Below are positions 36,062 to 43,962 of a stretch of 64,000 nucleotides of DNA, piece after piece (the first letter of the stretch is position 1; every line of letters starts with the position of its first letter). Source of the DNA: Bacteroidota bacterium (GTDB lineage Bacteria > Bacteroidota > Bacteroidia > Chitinophagales > Chitinophagaceae); contig JAFDYG010000457.1 of assembly GCA_018267545.1 (NCBI GenBank), forward strand, positions 48,419 to 112,418, read 5' to 3'. Both the position numbers and the translations under genes were made by a program. Under the pieces are notes generated by a model, which saw nothing but the letters and a program-made list of their open reading frames with translations, was not told the origin of the DNA and did no database searches.

Positions 36062-36568
36062 ATGTCCGGCACCGCTACACCCAACAAAATCCTGATCAGA
36101 ACAGAGCTGGAGCCGGGGGACCTCGGCTATATCATTCACCTCCATGGCCTGCTGTACAGGACCGAACAGAACTTCGGTATCGGCTTCGAAGTCTATGTCG
36201 CCAAGGGGCTTGCAGAATTTTATCTCCAATATGACCCGAAAAAAGATCGTGTATGGATTGCAGAAATGGAAGGCCGGATCATCGGCTTCCTCGCACTGGT
36301 ACACCGGCCGGAGGAGACGGCGCAGCTGCGTTACTTCCTGCTCCTCCCGGAATACAGGGGCCAGGGATTGGGAAAACGGCTGATGGATTTATTTATGAGC
36401 TGGGCGGATTCGGCCGGCTATAAGCACCTTTATCTCTGGACGACGAACGAGCAGCAAACGGCCATCGCTCTTTATCAACGTTATGGTTTTCAGCTTACTG
36501 AAGAGAAGGTTTCGGAGACGTTCGGGAAACGGCTTTCCGAACAGAAATACGAGAAAAGATTGGTCTGA
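36062..36568 (+). CDS. GNAT-family N-acetyltransferase
   Basis: A 168-residue acetyltransferase with the acetyl-CoA binding motif A visible as LLLPEYRGQGLGKRLMDLFM (RGQGLGKRL, about residues 99-107). Motif B near the C-terminus is LYLWTTNEQQTAIALYQRYG. The N-terminal part PGDLGYIIHLHGLLYRTEQN resembles the GNAT half of MarR-GNAT fusions. It follows the MarR gene by 1 base, so it is co-transcribed and probably under the palindrome. The substrate is unknown, possibly an amine or antibiotic. Confidence 0.92.
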   Translation: MSGTATPNKILIRTELEPGDLGYIIHLHGLLYRTEQNFGIGFEVYVAKGLAEFYLQYDPKKDRVWIAEMEGRIIGFLALVHRPEETAQLRYFLLLPEYRGQGLGKRLMDLFMSWADSAGYKHLYLWTTNEQQTAIALYQRYGFQLTEEKVSETFGKRLSEQKYEKRLV

Positions 36569-36585
36569 TTGTCTATCTTTAATGC

Positions 36586-37479
36586 ATGGCCTCTCCCCTT
36601 ACCATTACCGCTAGACGAGCTTTGACAGGGTTGGTGTTTTTATTCGTTTCCCTGGCTGCCCTTGCGCAGATACCCGCTCCACAGCCGCATACCTATGTCA
36701 ACGACTATACCGGCTCGCTCACGTCCGGAGAAATCGCGTCGTTGAACGATCAGATTAACGGACTCGAAAAGAGATATTCCGTTCAGCTGGCCGTTGTCCT
36801 GGTAAGGAAGCTTCCCGACAATATGGAGATCGAAGACTTTGCCCGGGGCATCGGGAGGGAATGGCATGCGGGAATCGACCGCAAAGGGCTCGTGTACGTA
36901 GCCGCGCTCGAACAAAATAAACAACGGCTCGAAGTCGCCGCGGGTCTGGAAGGCGTCATCCCCGATATCATCGCCCATGACATCACCACACGGCTCAAAC
37001 CCTATCTTCGGAACAAGGATTATGCCGGCGCTATCGGTGAGATGGTCACGGACATCAATGAGCAGCTTCAAAAGGAAGACTCCTCTTCTGCCAAGTACAA
37101 CTCCTCTTCCACCGCTGCAGTTACACCAGGCGCCGCGCCCAGCCAGGGCGCTGAAACACCCGCTCAGTCCAAATTCTCCTGGACCGCCAAAGCCTTTACG
37201 ATCGGCTTCTTTAGCATCCTGGGTCTCATCTTCGTTTTCCTTGGGATTCCCAACCTCATCAGAGTATTCAGGGGTGTCAGACAGTCGGGGGGCTTCTTTA
37301 CGTATTATCGCACCTCCGGCTGGCTGTCTCCCGATAGCAGCTCGGGGTCATCGGATTCCGGCAGCGACAGCAGCAGCTCATCCAGCAGCGATTTTGGGAA
37401 CTGGGGAGGCGATAGCAGCAGCGACAGCAGCTCCTCCGATTCCGGCTTCGACGGGGGCGGCTCGTCGGACAACTGGTAA
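36586..37479 (+). CDS. TPM-domain membrane protein (YgcG-like)
   Basis: A 297-residue protein with a signal peptide (about 1-28, ending ALAQ), a TPM domain (about 34-165: YVNDYTGSLTSGEIASLNDQ, then VEVAAGLEGV-like segment LEVAAGLEGVIPD), a linker and one membrane segment (about 203-227). The tail from about 245 is almost only Ser, Asp and Gly, ending GGGSSDNW. TPM proteins of this type sit in the membrane with the domain outside the cytoplasm; some act in photosystem repair or as acid phosphatases, while in most bacteria the function is open. It follows the GNAT gene by 17 bases. Confidence 0.88.
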   Translation: MASPLTITARRALTGLVFLFVSLAALAQIPAPQPHTYVNDYTGSLTSGEIASLNDQINGLEKRYSVQLAVVLVRKLPDNMEIEDFARGIGREWHAGIDRKGLVYVAALEQNKQRLEVAAGLEGVIPDIIAHDITTRLKPYLRNKDYAGAIGEMVTDINEQLQKEDSSSAKYNSSSTAAVTPGAAPSQGAETPAQSKFSWTAKAFTIGFFSILGLIFVFLGIPNLIRVFRGVRQSGGFFTYYRTSGWLSPDSSSGSSDSGSDSSSSSSSDFGNWGGDSSSDSSSSDSGFDGGGSSDNW

Positions 37480-37565
37480 GTGTCCCTTTATTTCCCCAAA
37501 CCAGGATCGGGCGGACGGTTTTGACGCTGGCAAGGCTTTTGTCCCGTTACCCGTAAAACACCACA

Positions 37566-37718
37566 ATGGGAAATCTTCTCTATCTAATCGCAGTTATACT
37601 GGTCATCGCGTGGGCCGTCGGTTATTTTGGGTATGCCGCAGGCGGTATCATCCATCTCCTGCTCGTCATCGCCGTTATCGCCATCCTTCTTAAAGTCATT
37701 CGCAGGAGCGATATTTAA
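37566..37718 (+). CDS. Lmo0937-type small membrane protein
   Basis: A 50-residue protein, MGNLLYLIAVILVIAWAVGY at the start and KVIRRSDI at the end, with two hydrophobic helices separated by a GYAAGG turn. This is the Lmo0937/DUF5670 pattern of small inner-membrane proteins found widely in bacteria, often stress-related, without a known biochemical role. It lies between the TPM gene and the tRNA-Cys gene. Confidence 0.85.
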   Translation: MGNLLYLIAVILVIAWAVGYFGYAAGGIIHLLLVIAVIAILLKVIRRSDI

Positions 37719-37733
37719 CGGGCTCGAAAAAAT

Positions 37734-37760
37734 ATTAGTCTACAAAATTTGTAGACTAAT
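37734..37760. promoter_or_regulatory. 27-bp perfect palindrome upstream of tRNA-Cys
   Basis: Thirteen-base arms (ATTAGTCTACAAA at 37734-37746 and its complement at 37748-37760) around one central A. The inner TACAAAATTTGTA resembles BlaI/MecI/CopY-type operators. It overlaps the TTG element of the predicted promoter. No T-tract follows on the plus strand, so it is not a terminator for the gene before. Confidence 0.7.
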
Positions 37761-37778
37761 AAAAAAGACCTAATATTG
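37749..37778 (+). promoter_or_regulatory. Predicted promoter of tRNA-Cys
   Basis: TTG (37749-37751), 19 bases, then TAATATTG (37771-37778), one mismatch from TAnnTTTG. The tRNA begins 15 bases further on. The left part of the promoter is inside the palindrome. Confidence 0.55.
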
Positions 37779-37792
37779 TGCTGTCACTCGAT

Positions 37793-37863
37793 GGTCGCGT
37801 GGCCGAGGGGCTAGGCACGGGTCTGCAAAACCTTTTACGGCGGTTCGAATCCGCCCACGACCT
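37793..37863 (+). tRNA. tRNA-Cys (GCA)
   Basis: A 71-base cloverleaf: acceptor 37793-37799 with 37856-37862, D arm with GCC/GGC stem, anticodon loop CTGCAAA (GCA), T arm GGCGG-TTCGAAT-CCGCC, and discriminator T as usual for Cys. CCA is not encoded. Two mismatches are visible: C6-A67 in the acceptor stem and C27-T43, with a G-T beside it, at the base of the anticodon stem. It is the only tRNA gene in the window. Confidence 0.88.
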
Positions 37864-37910
37864 CAATAGTTTTTGGTGAAAGATTTCATATGGCAAGCAA
37901 TCGTTAAACG

Positions 37911-37932
37911 GGGGCGTATTTCTATACGCCCC
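37911..37932 (+). terminator. Terminator hairpin after tRNA-Cys
   Basis: GGGGCGTAT (37911-37919), loop TTCT, ATACGCCCC (37924-37932), followed by TATTTCTT. It ends the tRNA transcript and overlaps the last base of the convergent acyltransferase stop codon. Confidence 0.75.
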
Positions 37933-39026
37933 TATTTCTTAAACCGGAGCAGCAGGTGAGGCCGCTGCAGGAAAATGCCTTTGGACCCCGTATACTCGAA
38001 GTATCTTTTAAAAGTATTGATGGGCAGTTCAAAAAGGTGCCATGACAAGACCGAAATCAAAATGGTAGCAGGAAAATAGTACCAGGTTTCGTTCGGCACA
38101 CTCCAATGGGAAAAAATCCATGGCATGAAGAAATGATAGACGTAAAGTCCGTATGAAATCTTCCCCAGATAAACCAACACGGGCGACTCGATAATTCTTG
38201 CCCAGACTCCTTTATACATATCGAGTCCGCCAGCCCCGACAATCCAGAAAGAGGTGACCGCGAGTAAAAACCGGCCGAAAACAATATACAGAGAGAGGTT
38301 GGCTTCTGACCCCAGGGACAAAACCAGGTAGGCCCCCCCTGATAAAACAGGGATATACCACTTCTTCAGCAGGGTCCTAAGCCAGTCGATATGATTTACT
38401 TTCAAATAGGCCAGAATGGCGCCCGCCGCAAAGGAATCCATACAGCCCGGCATGAGCGCATGGCTCATCCAGATGGTATTCAGCGTATTCATATGCCAGA
38501 GTAAAAACGAAGCCCTGAATAAAAGCGCTATACCCATTAAAATTCCGAACAGCTTCAGAAAATGCTTTTTACCGGTCCAAAAAATAATGAAAGGAAAGAG
38601 GATATAGAATTGCTCTTCGACCGCCAGGGACCACAAGTGTGATAGGTAGCTGAGGGAGCCGACGTTGAACGCGGCTGCAAAATTGGTGGTATAGGATACC
38701 AGCCAATAAAAATAGGCCCTGGCATTGGGAATCTTCAAGAGCACCGAAACAAATATCACCGCATAGTACAACGGGAAGATTCTCAGAAACCGGCGGCTGT
38801 AAAAGATATACAGGTATCTCGAAAAACTGCTGTCCTGCTTGCTTTTCATCAGGATCTGCGTGATCAGGAATCCGGAAAGGACGAAGAACAAATCTACCCC
38901 GGCAGCCGAGCCGATTTTGGTAAAACGGTACAAAAAGGGAACGTCCATTGTCCAGTGTGCCAACATTACCGCCGCCGCCGCGAAAAATCTAAATGCGTCG
39001 AGCTGACGCATGTATTGTCTTTCCAT
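37932..39026 (-). CDS. Acyltransferase family 3 (OafA/YrhL-like) membrane protein
   Basis: A 364-residue inner-membrane protein with about ten hydrophobic segments. Family landmarks are QLDAFRFFAAAAVMLAHWTM at the start (with the catalytic-type His), the FFVLSGFLITQIL segment (about residues 46-58), RRFLRIFPLYYAVI (about 73-86) and LSHLWSLAVEEQFYILFPFI (about 125-144). Such enzymes transfer acetyl or other acyl groups onto surface polysaccharide, peptidoglycan or antibiotics. No polysaccharide gene cluster is nearby. The gene stands alone on the minus strand, with a palindromic site at 39101 upstream. Confidence 0.93.
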   Translation of the reverse strand: MERQYMRQLDAFRFFAAAAVMLAHWTMDVPFLYRFTKIGSAAGVDLFFVLSGFLITQILMKSKQDSSFSRYLYIFYSRRFLRIFPLYYAVIFVSVLLKIPNARAYFYWLVSYTTNFAAAFNVGSLSYLSHLWSLAVEEQFYILFPFIIFWTGKKHFLKLFGILMGIALLFRASFLLWHMNTLNTIWMSHALMPGCMDSFAAGAILAYLKVNHIDWLRTLLKKWYIPVLSGGAYLVLSLGSEANLSLYIVFGRFLLAVTSFWIVGAGGLDMYKGVWARIIESPVLVYLGKISYGLYVYHFFMPWIFSHWSVPNETWYYFPATILISVLSWHLFELPINTFKRYFEYTGSKGIFLQRPHLLLRFKK

Positions 39027-39100
39027 GAAATGGTTTTATAGGGCGGCAGGCAGTAAAATGGGTCTGAAAGGGAAGAAAATAAGCCAAAATCCTACTCTAA

Positions 39101-39118
39101 TGTAGTAAATATACTACA
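39101..39118. promoter_or_regulatory. Inverted repeat upstream of the acyltransferase gene
   Basis: TGTAGT (39101-39106), six AT bases, ACTACA (39113-39118). It lies 75 bases before the acyltransferase start in an AT-rich stretch and may be a regulator binding site. The same TGTAG/CTACA halves occur, in the opposite order, in the palindrome at 37734. Confidence 0.4.
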
Positions 39119-39206
39119 ATATATAGATGTAAATATGTACACAAATAAAAAGGGTTCATCCTGTCGATAAGGCAGCTTATCCCGGGCAGGAACCAGGCAG
39201 AAGAAG

Positions 39207-39575
39207 CTACCTGGCGCCCTTGAGCCGGGCAGCCAGGTAGTGTTGTAATACGATCGCCTGGTTGTATTCTTCGCTCTTGCTGGCGTATAGAAGCGTGATA
39301 TGCTTCCTGGTCTGATGCGTCTTCAAAAAGGCTTTTACGGCCTCGTTCTCCCTGAGCTCTTCTTTATAGCGCTGCTGAAATTCGGGCCACTGGGCGGGGT
39401 CATGACAATACCATTTCCGCAATTCGGCCGATGGTGCGATTTCCTTGGCCCATTCATCGACGGCAGCGGCTTCTTTGGTCAATCCCCGAGGCCAGAGCCT
39501 GTCTACCAGCACCCTGTAGCCGTCTTCTTTGGAAGGCGCCTCATAGACGCGCTTGATAGCAATCGTTGCAGACAT
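39207..39575 (-). CDS. DUF488 family protein (YeaO-like)
   Basis: A 122-residue cytoplasmic protein with the conserved IAIKRVYEAPSKEDGYRVLV, then DRLWPRG (about residues 25-31), a segment with DEWAKEIAPSAELRKWY and the end LLYASKSEEYNQAIVLQHYL. The family is widespread; no biochemical role is established that I can name. It begins 3 bases from the MBL-fold gene end, on the same strand. Confidence 0.92.
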   Translation of the reverse strand: MSATIAIKRVYEAPSKEDGYRVLVDRLWPRGLTKEAAAVDEWAKEIAPSAELRKWYCHDPAQWPEFQQRYKEELRENEAVKAFLKTHQTRKHITLLYASKSEEYNQAIVLQHYLAARLKGAR

Positions 39576-39578
39576 AGC

Positions 39579-40328
39579 TTAACCTTTTTTGGGATACCAA
39601 TCGCGGAGCCTGACGTCGATATTTTTGTCTTTTGCTTCGACCAGCTTCTTAAAGCCCTCGACGTCGCTGAAGCCACCCTGGCCGCGGTAATGATAGGGAT
39701 AAACGATTTTCGGCTTAAAGGCCAGCACCGCATCGGCAGCTTCGTTGATGTCCATCGTATAGGGCAGGTTCATACAGATGAAGGCCACGTCGATATTCTT
39801 CAGCGCGCGCATTTCGGGAATACCCTGCGTATCGCCGGAGATATAGAAGTTCTTCCCGCCGATGGTGACGACATAGCCATTCCCCCTACCCTTCGTGTGC
39901 ATCGCCTGAGGACTTTCAGGGAGATTATACATGGGCAGCGCTGTCAACGAAAAGCCCTTCATGTCTTTTTTATCTCCATTGGCCATGACGATGGCGTTAG
40001 CCTTGAGCGAATCGGGTAATTTATCGGATACCGCCTTGGGGACTATCAGCACTGTGGCAGCAGCTTTTACGGCCGCGATGGTTTTGGGGTCGAAATGGTC
40101 GCCGTGAATATCGGTGACGAGAATGACGTCGGGCAGCTTGACACCCGTGTATGCGGCCATGCCGCCGGTGGGGTCTATGTAAATGGTCGTCTTCGACGTC
40201 AGCAGGACGAGGCTGGCGTGCGTGACCGGCTTTATAGTCACCGAACCTTCGGAGGTATTGATGACGTCCTGTGCTTTTACATTGGACAGAAAAAGAAGGG
40301 ATAAAAAAGAAAAAACAATGGTTCGCAT
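39579..40328 (-). CDS. Secreted MBL-fold metallo-hydrolase
   Basis: A 249-residue protein with a signal peptide (MRTIVFSFLSLLFLSNVKAQ) starting at the ATG at 40328; the earlier TTG at 40337 adds nothing. The metallo-beta-lactamase fold is shown by TDIHGDHFDP (about residues 72-81) with its His/Asp metal ligands, FYISGDTQGIPEM (about 156-168) and PYHYRGQGG near the C-terminus. Relatives include UPF0173/UlaG-like hydrolases. It acts in the periplasm; the substrate is unknown. Co-directional with the DUF488 gene 3 bases downstream. Confidence 0.88.
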   Translation of the reverse strand: MRTIVFSFLSLLFLSNVKAQDVINTSEGSVTIKPVTHASLVLLTSKTTIYIDPTGGMAAYTGVKLPDVILVTDIHGDHFDPKTIAAVKAAATVLIVPKAVSDKLPDSLKANAIVMANGDKKDMKGFSLTALPMYNLPESPQAMHTKGRGNGYVVTIGGKNFYISGDTQGIPEMRALKNIDVAFICMNLPYTMDINEAADAVLAFKPKIVYPYHYRGQGGFSDVEGFKKLVEAKDKNIDVRLRDWYPKKG

Positions 40329-40502
40329 GGTTGACAATTTGAATTGAAATTACTGCAATTCAGCCATATAGAAAGCAACAAGCAAAGGCAACCGCCGGTT
40401 CGAAAGCTGCGTTTTAAACTCACTGCAAAGTCCTATCTCCCGCTAGAAGCTCGTTATGCTGGATCCTCCATCCAATTCCCTCAATATAAAATTCTAACGA
40501 GT

Positions 40503-41855
40503 ATGAAACTGAGCTTGAAAAACTTACTACCGTTGTCGATGGTACTCATTATTGCTGCCTGTAAGAAAGACCATAACAACAATCCTCCCAACAACAATAC
40601 GACACCCGATCTGCAGCAGGTTACCGATGGATTGATTTCTCCGGTGGCGCTGGTCGAGCCTCCCGATGGAAGCAAAAGGCTATTTATCGTAGATCAGGCA
40701 GGAAAGATCTGGATCGTTCAATCGGATGGAACCAGGAGCGCAACACCATTTATAGATCTGTCGTCCAAAATCGTCGCCCTGAATCCCGGCTATGACGAAC
40801 GCGGTCTCCTGGGCCTGGCCTTTCACCCCGACTTCAAGACCAATGGGAAGTTCTACCTGTTTTATACCGCGCCTCCCCGCGCAGGAGGACCTCAGCCGGG
40901 GGCCAGCTGGAGCAGTCTGACACGGATCTCGCAATTTACCGCAGCGGGCGGCGCAAACACCGCCGACCCTGCAACGGAAAAAGTAATCCTCGAAGCTGAC
41001 CACCCCCAGTCGAACCATAACGGTGGCACCATCGCCTTTGGTCCGGACGGATTCCTCTATATCTCTATCGGCGACGGCGGGAATGCCGATGACATCGGCC
41101 CCGGTCACGTGACCGATTGGTACGGGACCAACGCAGGGGGCAACGGACAAGATCTCTACGCCAACCTGCTGGGTAACATTCTTCGGATCGACGTCAACAG
41201 CGGTTCTCCTTACAGTATCCCCGCGGACAATCCATTCGTCGCCTCCTCTACTGCCCAAAAAGAAATCTACGCCTACGGCTTCCGTAACCCCTACCGTTTC
41301 TCCTTCGATATGGGCGGTTCCCACCAGCTTTTCGCCGGAGACGCGGGCCAATCTCTTTACGAAGAGATCGACCTCGTCACCAAAGGAGGCAACTATGGAT
41401 GGAATGTCAGGGAAGGCGCGCACTGCTTCAGCACCGACAACGACAAGCAGGAACGCACCAGCTGTCCCACGACCGACTCCGCGGGTAAGCCCCTCATCGA
41501 CCCCATCATCGAGCTCGTGAATGCCGCCAATCCAAAAGGAGGAGGCGTGGCCGTGACGATCGTCGGCGGGAATGTCTATCGTGGCACCCAGCTACCCTCC
41601 TATCAGGGACGCTATATCTTCGGCATCTTCTCACAGGACGGCAAGACGAACGCAAAGCTATATGTCGCAGATGCCGCCAACTCGGGGATGTGGCCCTATA
41701 CCGAGCTGAAGCCAAAAAGCTTCCCGACGGACCTGGGGATGTATGTAAAGAGCATCGGCCAGGACCAATCCGGAGAGATCTATGTCATGACGTCTATGCA
41801 GCAGGGCCCTTCCGGCGCGACCGGGAAGGTCTATAAGCTGATCGGGACGAAATAA
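40503..41855 (+). CDS. PQQ-dependent sugar dehydrogenase-like lipoprotein
   Basis: A 450-residue lipoprotein. The ATG at 40503 gives MKLSLKNLLPLSMVLIIAAC with a lipobox Cys at residue 20; an open frame runs back to 40344, but that would hide the signal. The mature part is the six-bladed propeller of the glucose/sorbosone dehydrogenase family: DERGLLGLAFHPDF, the metal/PQQ segment SNHNGGTIAFGPDGFLYISI followed by GDGG, and YGFRNPYRFSFD. It probably oxidises an aldose in the periplasm or at the cell surface and feeds electrons to the respiratory chain. The gene stands alone, divergent from the MBL-fold gene. Confidence 0.92.
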   Translation: MKLSLKNLLPLSMVLIIAACKKDHNNNPPNNNTTPDLQQVTDGLISPVALVEPPDGSKRLFIVDQAGKIWIVQSDGTRSATPFIDLSSKIVALNPGYDERGLLGLAFHPDFKTNGKFYLFYTAPPRAGGPQPGASWSSLTRISQFTAAGGANTADPATEKVILEADHPQSNHNGGTIAFGPDGFLYISIGDGGNADDIGPGHVTDWYGTNAGGNGQDLYANLLGNILRIDVNSGSPYSIPADNPFVASSTAQKEIYAYGFRNPYRFSFDMGGSHQLFAGDAGQSLYEEIDLVTKGGNYGWNVREGAHCFSTDNDKQERTSCPTTDSAGKPLIDPIIELVNAANPKGGGVAVTIVGGNVYRGTQLPSYQGRYIFGIFSQDGKTNAKLYVADAANSGMWPYTELKPKSFPTDLGMYVKSIGQDQSGEIYVMTSMQQGPSGATGKVYKLIGTK

Positions 41856-41948
41856 TGATGGCTGTTTGAATTTTGCAATTATTGATTTGACCCGCGTATC
41901 GATCGGGGCGTCCGTCGTACAGAACTTTGTGTCTTAAATCTAGCAATC

Positions 41949-42794
41949 ATGGACAACACAAAAGTATGGTACGTTACGGGCGCCTCGAAAGGTCTGGGGC
42001 TGGCCCTGGTCAAAAAGCTGCTGGCAGCCGGCTACAAGGTTGCCGCCACGTCGAGGAATAGCAAGGCATTGACGAGTGCGGTCGGTGAAATGACCGCCGA
42101 TTTTCTCCCGCTGCAGGTGGACCTGCTGAACGAACGCAGCGTAGAGGAAAGCATCCAAAAAACAGTCGGTCACTTCGGCGCCATCCACGTCGTAGTAAAC
42201 AACGCGGGCTATGGCCAGCTGGGTGCGCTGGAAGAACTGTCCGACAAAGAATCCCGTTTGAATTTCGACGTCAACGTCTTCGGACTGCTGAACGTCATCC
42301 GGAAAGTATTGCCGCAGCTACGTGAGCAAAAGACCGGTCATATCTTCAACATCGGTTCGATCGGGGGATACAACGGTAATTTCGCCGGATGGGGTATCTA
42401 CTGCGCTACTAAATTTGCCGTGGCGGGACTGACGGAAGGCCTGGCGGCCGAGCTGCAGCCGCTTGGCATCTTCGCCACTGTCGTCTACCCCGGTTACTTC
42501 CGGACCAATTTCCTGGAACAGGATTCACTCAATGTTCCTGCCCGTCCCATCGACGCCTATCAGGCTGCGCGTGACTCACAGCGAATGCACCAGCAGGAGA
42601 TCAATGGCCATCAGCCGGGTGACCCGGACAAGGCTGCGGATGTGCTGATTCGCGTCGCCGAATCCAGTCAGCCTCCCGTGCACCTGTTCTTAGGGCCCGA
42701 CGCCAATGCGCTCGCGGTGAGCAAAGATGTGGCTGTGGAAAAAGAGAGAAAAGCATGGGAAGCCGAGACAACGGCAACGAATATCCTAAACTAG
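41949..42794 (+). CDS. Classical short-chain dehydrogenase/reductase
   Basis: A 281-residue SDR with all classical motifs: TGASKGLG (about residues 10-17), NNAGYG (about 84-89), the catalytic Ser in IGSIGGY (about 137) and YCATK (about 150-154). It resembles oxidoreductases of the YjgI/retinol-type subgroup, about 280 residues, acting on an unknown carbonyl or alcohol. Its TAG stop overlaps the TAG stop of the convergent DUF692 gene. Confidence 0.93.
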   Translation: MDNTKVWYVTGASKGLGLALVKKLLAAGYKVAATSRNSKALTSAVGEMTADFLPLQVDLLNERSVEESIQKTVGHFGAIHVVVNNAGYGQLGALEELSDKESRLNFDVNVFGLLNVIRKVLPQLREQKTGHIFNIGSIGGYNGNFAGWGIYCATKFAVAGLTEGLAAELQPLGIFATVVYPGYFRTNFLEQDSLNVPARPIDAYQAARDSQRMHQQEINGHQPGDPDKAADVLIRVAESSQPPVHLFLGPDANALAVSKDVAVEKERKAWEAETTATNILN

Positions 42795-43939
42795 GAGCCC
42801 TGACGCGCCCATCCGCGGGCCCATTTTCGTGCAATATTGACCGCCGTCTCGAGCATATGAGGCTGCCAGCGTTCGACCCGCCATTCGCTATTTGCCAACG
42901 AAGAGCGGGACAGACGCTGCGCGGCCTCTGTATATGAGGCGGCTGTCTCGAGGATTTCGGAAAGCTCCAGCTGCTGCCGGTATAGCTGCTCGTCTTCGAC
43001 CGGCGGATGACTGATGTCATGAAGAGGCGGAAGAAAGGACATGTCGACCAGCTCGGGGATCCGATCGTCGTTGAAGCGGTGTACGACGGCTTCCATGCGG
43101 GAGAAGTCACTGCGGAAGCCAGCCCTGCTATCGTCCGTGCGAAGTGCGCTGCCCATTTGTTCCAGGACGACGTACTTCAAATGCGGACACCGGTCGATGG
43201 TATTCTCCAGGAGCTGGAAGACGTCGCCGGGTACGCTGTCGTCGTGCGTATCCCGCCGCACCCGCTTGCCCGGCGCAATATCGGAATCCTCCCAGCTGCC
43301 GCCGGAGATATGAATCTCGCGTACTTTGTCGAGCGGATAAAGGGAAATCAGCTCCTCGAAGTCCAGATCGAAGTTCTGAAGCTGACAGTAGAGGTTATGA
43401 AGGTCCAGGATGATAAATCCATTGACCGGCTCCAGCAGCCGGTCCAAAAATTCTCCGTGCTTCTTGACCTCCTCCAGGGAATAGGAAAAAGCCAGGTTCT
43501 CCAGGCCTACAGGGCAATGACAGGCTTCTTGTATACGCTGGAGCCGATCCCGGCCGATGGCCAGCGTCGAAGCCGTATAGGGAATATTCAATGGCGCGCC
43601 GCGGTGAAAGTCTTTGCCCGTCATAAAGCCAAAGTGCTCGGTGATATGGTCGAAACGGAACAGGGAGGAGGTCTCCTGCAGCTGCCGCAGCCAGGCTTCC
43701 TGCTGGGAATGCCAGCGGGCGGAAAACAACGAAAAAAAGACGCCATGACCAATCAGGCGTCCTTCTTTACTAAATGCCGACAATAATTCCAGGAACCAGT
43801 CCGGGACTTGCTTGATATTGAACAAGGCGTCAAAGGACCATTCAATTGATTCGACGCGGGACTCTTCTAACAGAGGCAGACAGGCCGCCAGGATATCGGC
43901 ATCGAGGTTGCAGGCTACTGCGGGTAACAATCTAGGCAC
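42791..43939 (-). CDS. DUF692/MNIO iron enzyme, RiPP-modifying candidate
   Basis: A 382-residue protein taken from GTG 43939 (MPRLLPAVACNL, V coded as start); the frame runs back to GTG 43978, overlapping the precursor gene. Residues 1-290 form the DUF692 TIM barrel of multinuclear non-haem iron oxidases. Likely metal and active-site residues are His65 (LIGHGVFF), Glu101-His102 (ITEHFGF), Glu147-Asn148 (GLENLAF), Asp179 and Asn182 (LDLHNLY), His210 (IHISGG), His232-Asp233 and Glu260. Known relatives (MbnB, TglH, ChrH) modify Cys residues of ribosomal peptides. Residues about 295-382 are an extra helical domain that may replace the separate partner protein these enzymes usually need. It lies directly downstream of a small gene ending in a CPAC motif. 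Confidence 0.85.
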   Translation of the reverse strand: MPRLLPAVACNLDADILAACLPLLEESRVESIEWSFDALFNIKQVPDWFLELLSAFSKEGRLIGHGVFFSLFSARWHSQQEAWLRQLQETSSLFRFDHITEHFGFMTGKDFHRGAPLNIPYTASTLAIGRDRLQRIQEACHCPVGLENLAFSYSLEEVKKHGEFLDRLLEPVNGFIILDLHNLYCQLQNFDLDFEELISLYPLDKVREIHISGGSWEDSDIAPGKRVRRDTHDDSVPGDVFQLLENTIDRCPHLKYVVLEQMGSALRTDDSRAGFRSDFSRMEAVVHRFNDDRIPELVDMSFLPPLHDISHPPVEDEQLYRQQLELSEILETAASYTEAAQRLSRSSLANSEWRVERWQPHMLETAVNIARKWARGWARQGS

Positions 43940-43962
43940 GATAGAGCAATTAAAAAGAGATA

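Noticed and set aside
40341-40361. GAATTG/CAATTC inverted repeat between the MBL-fold and PQQ-type genes
   Set aside because: Six-base arms in an AT-rich stretch; no promoter element could be tied to it.
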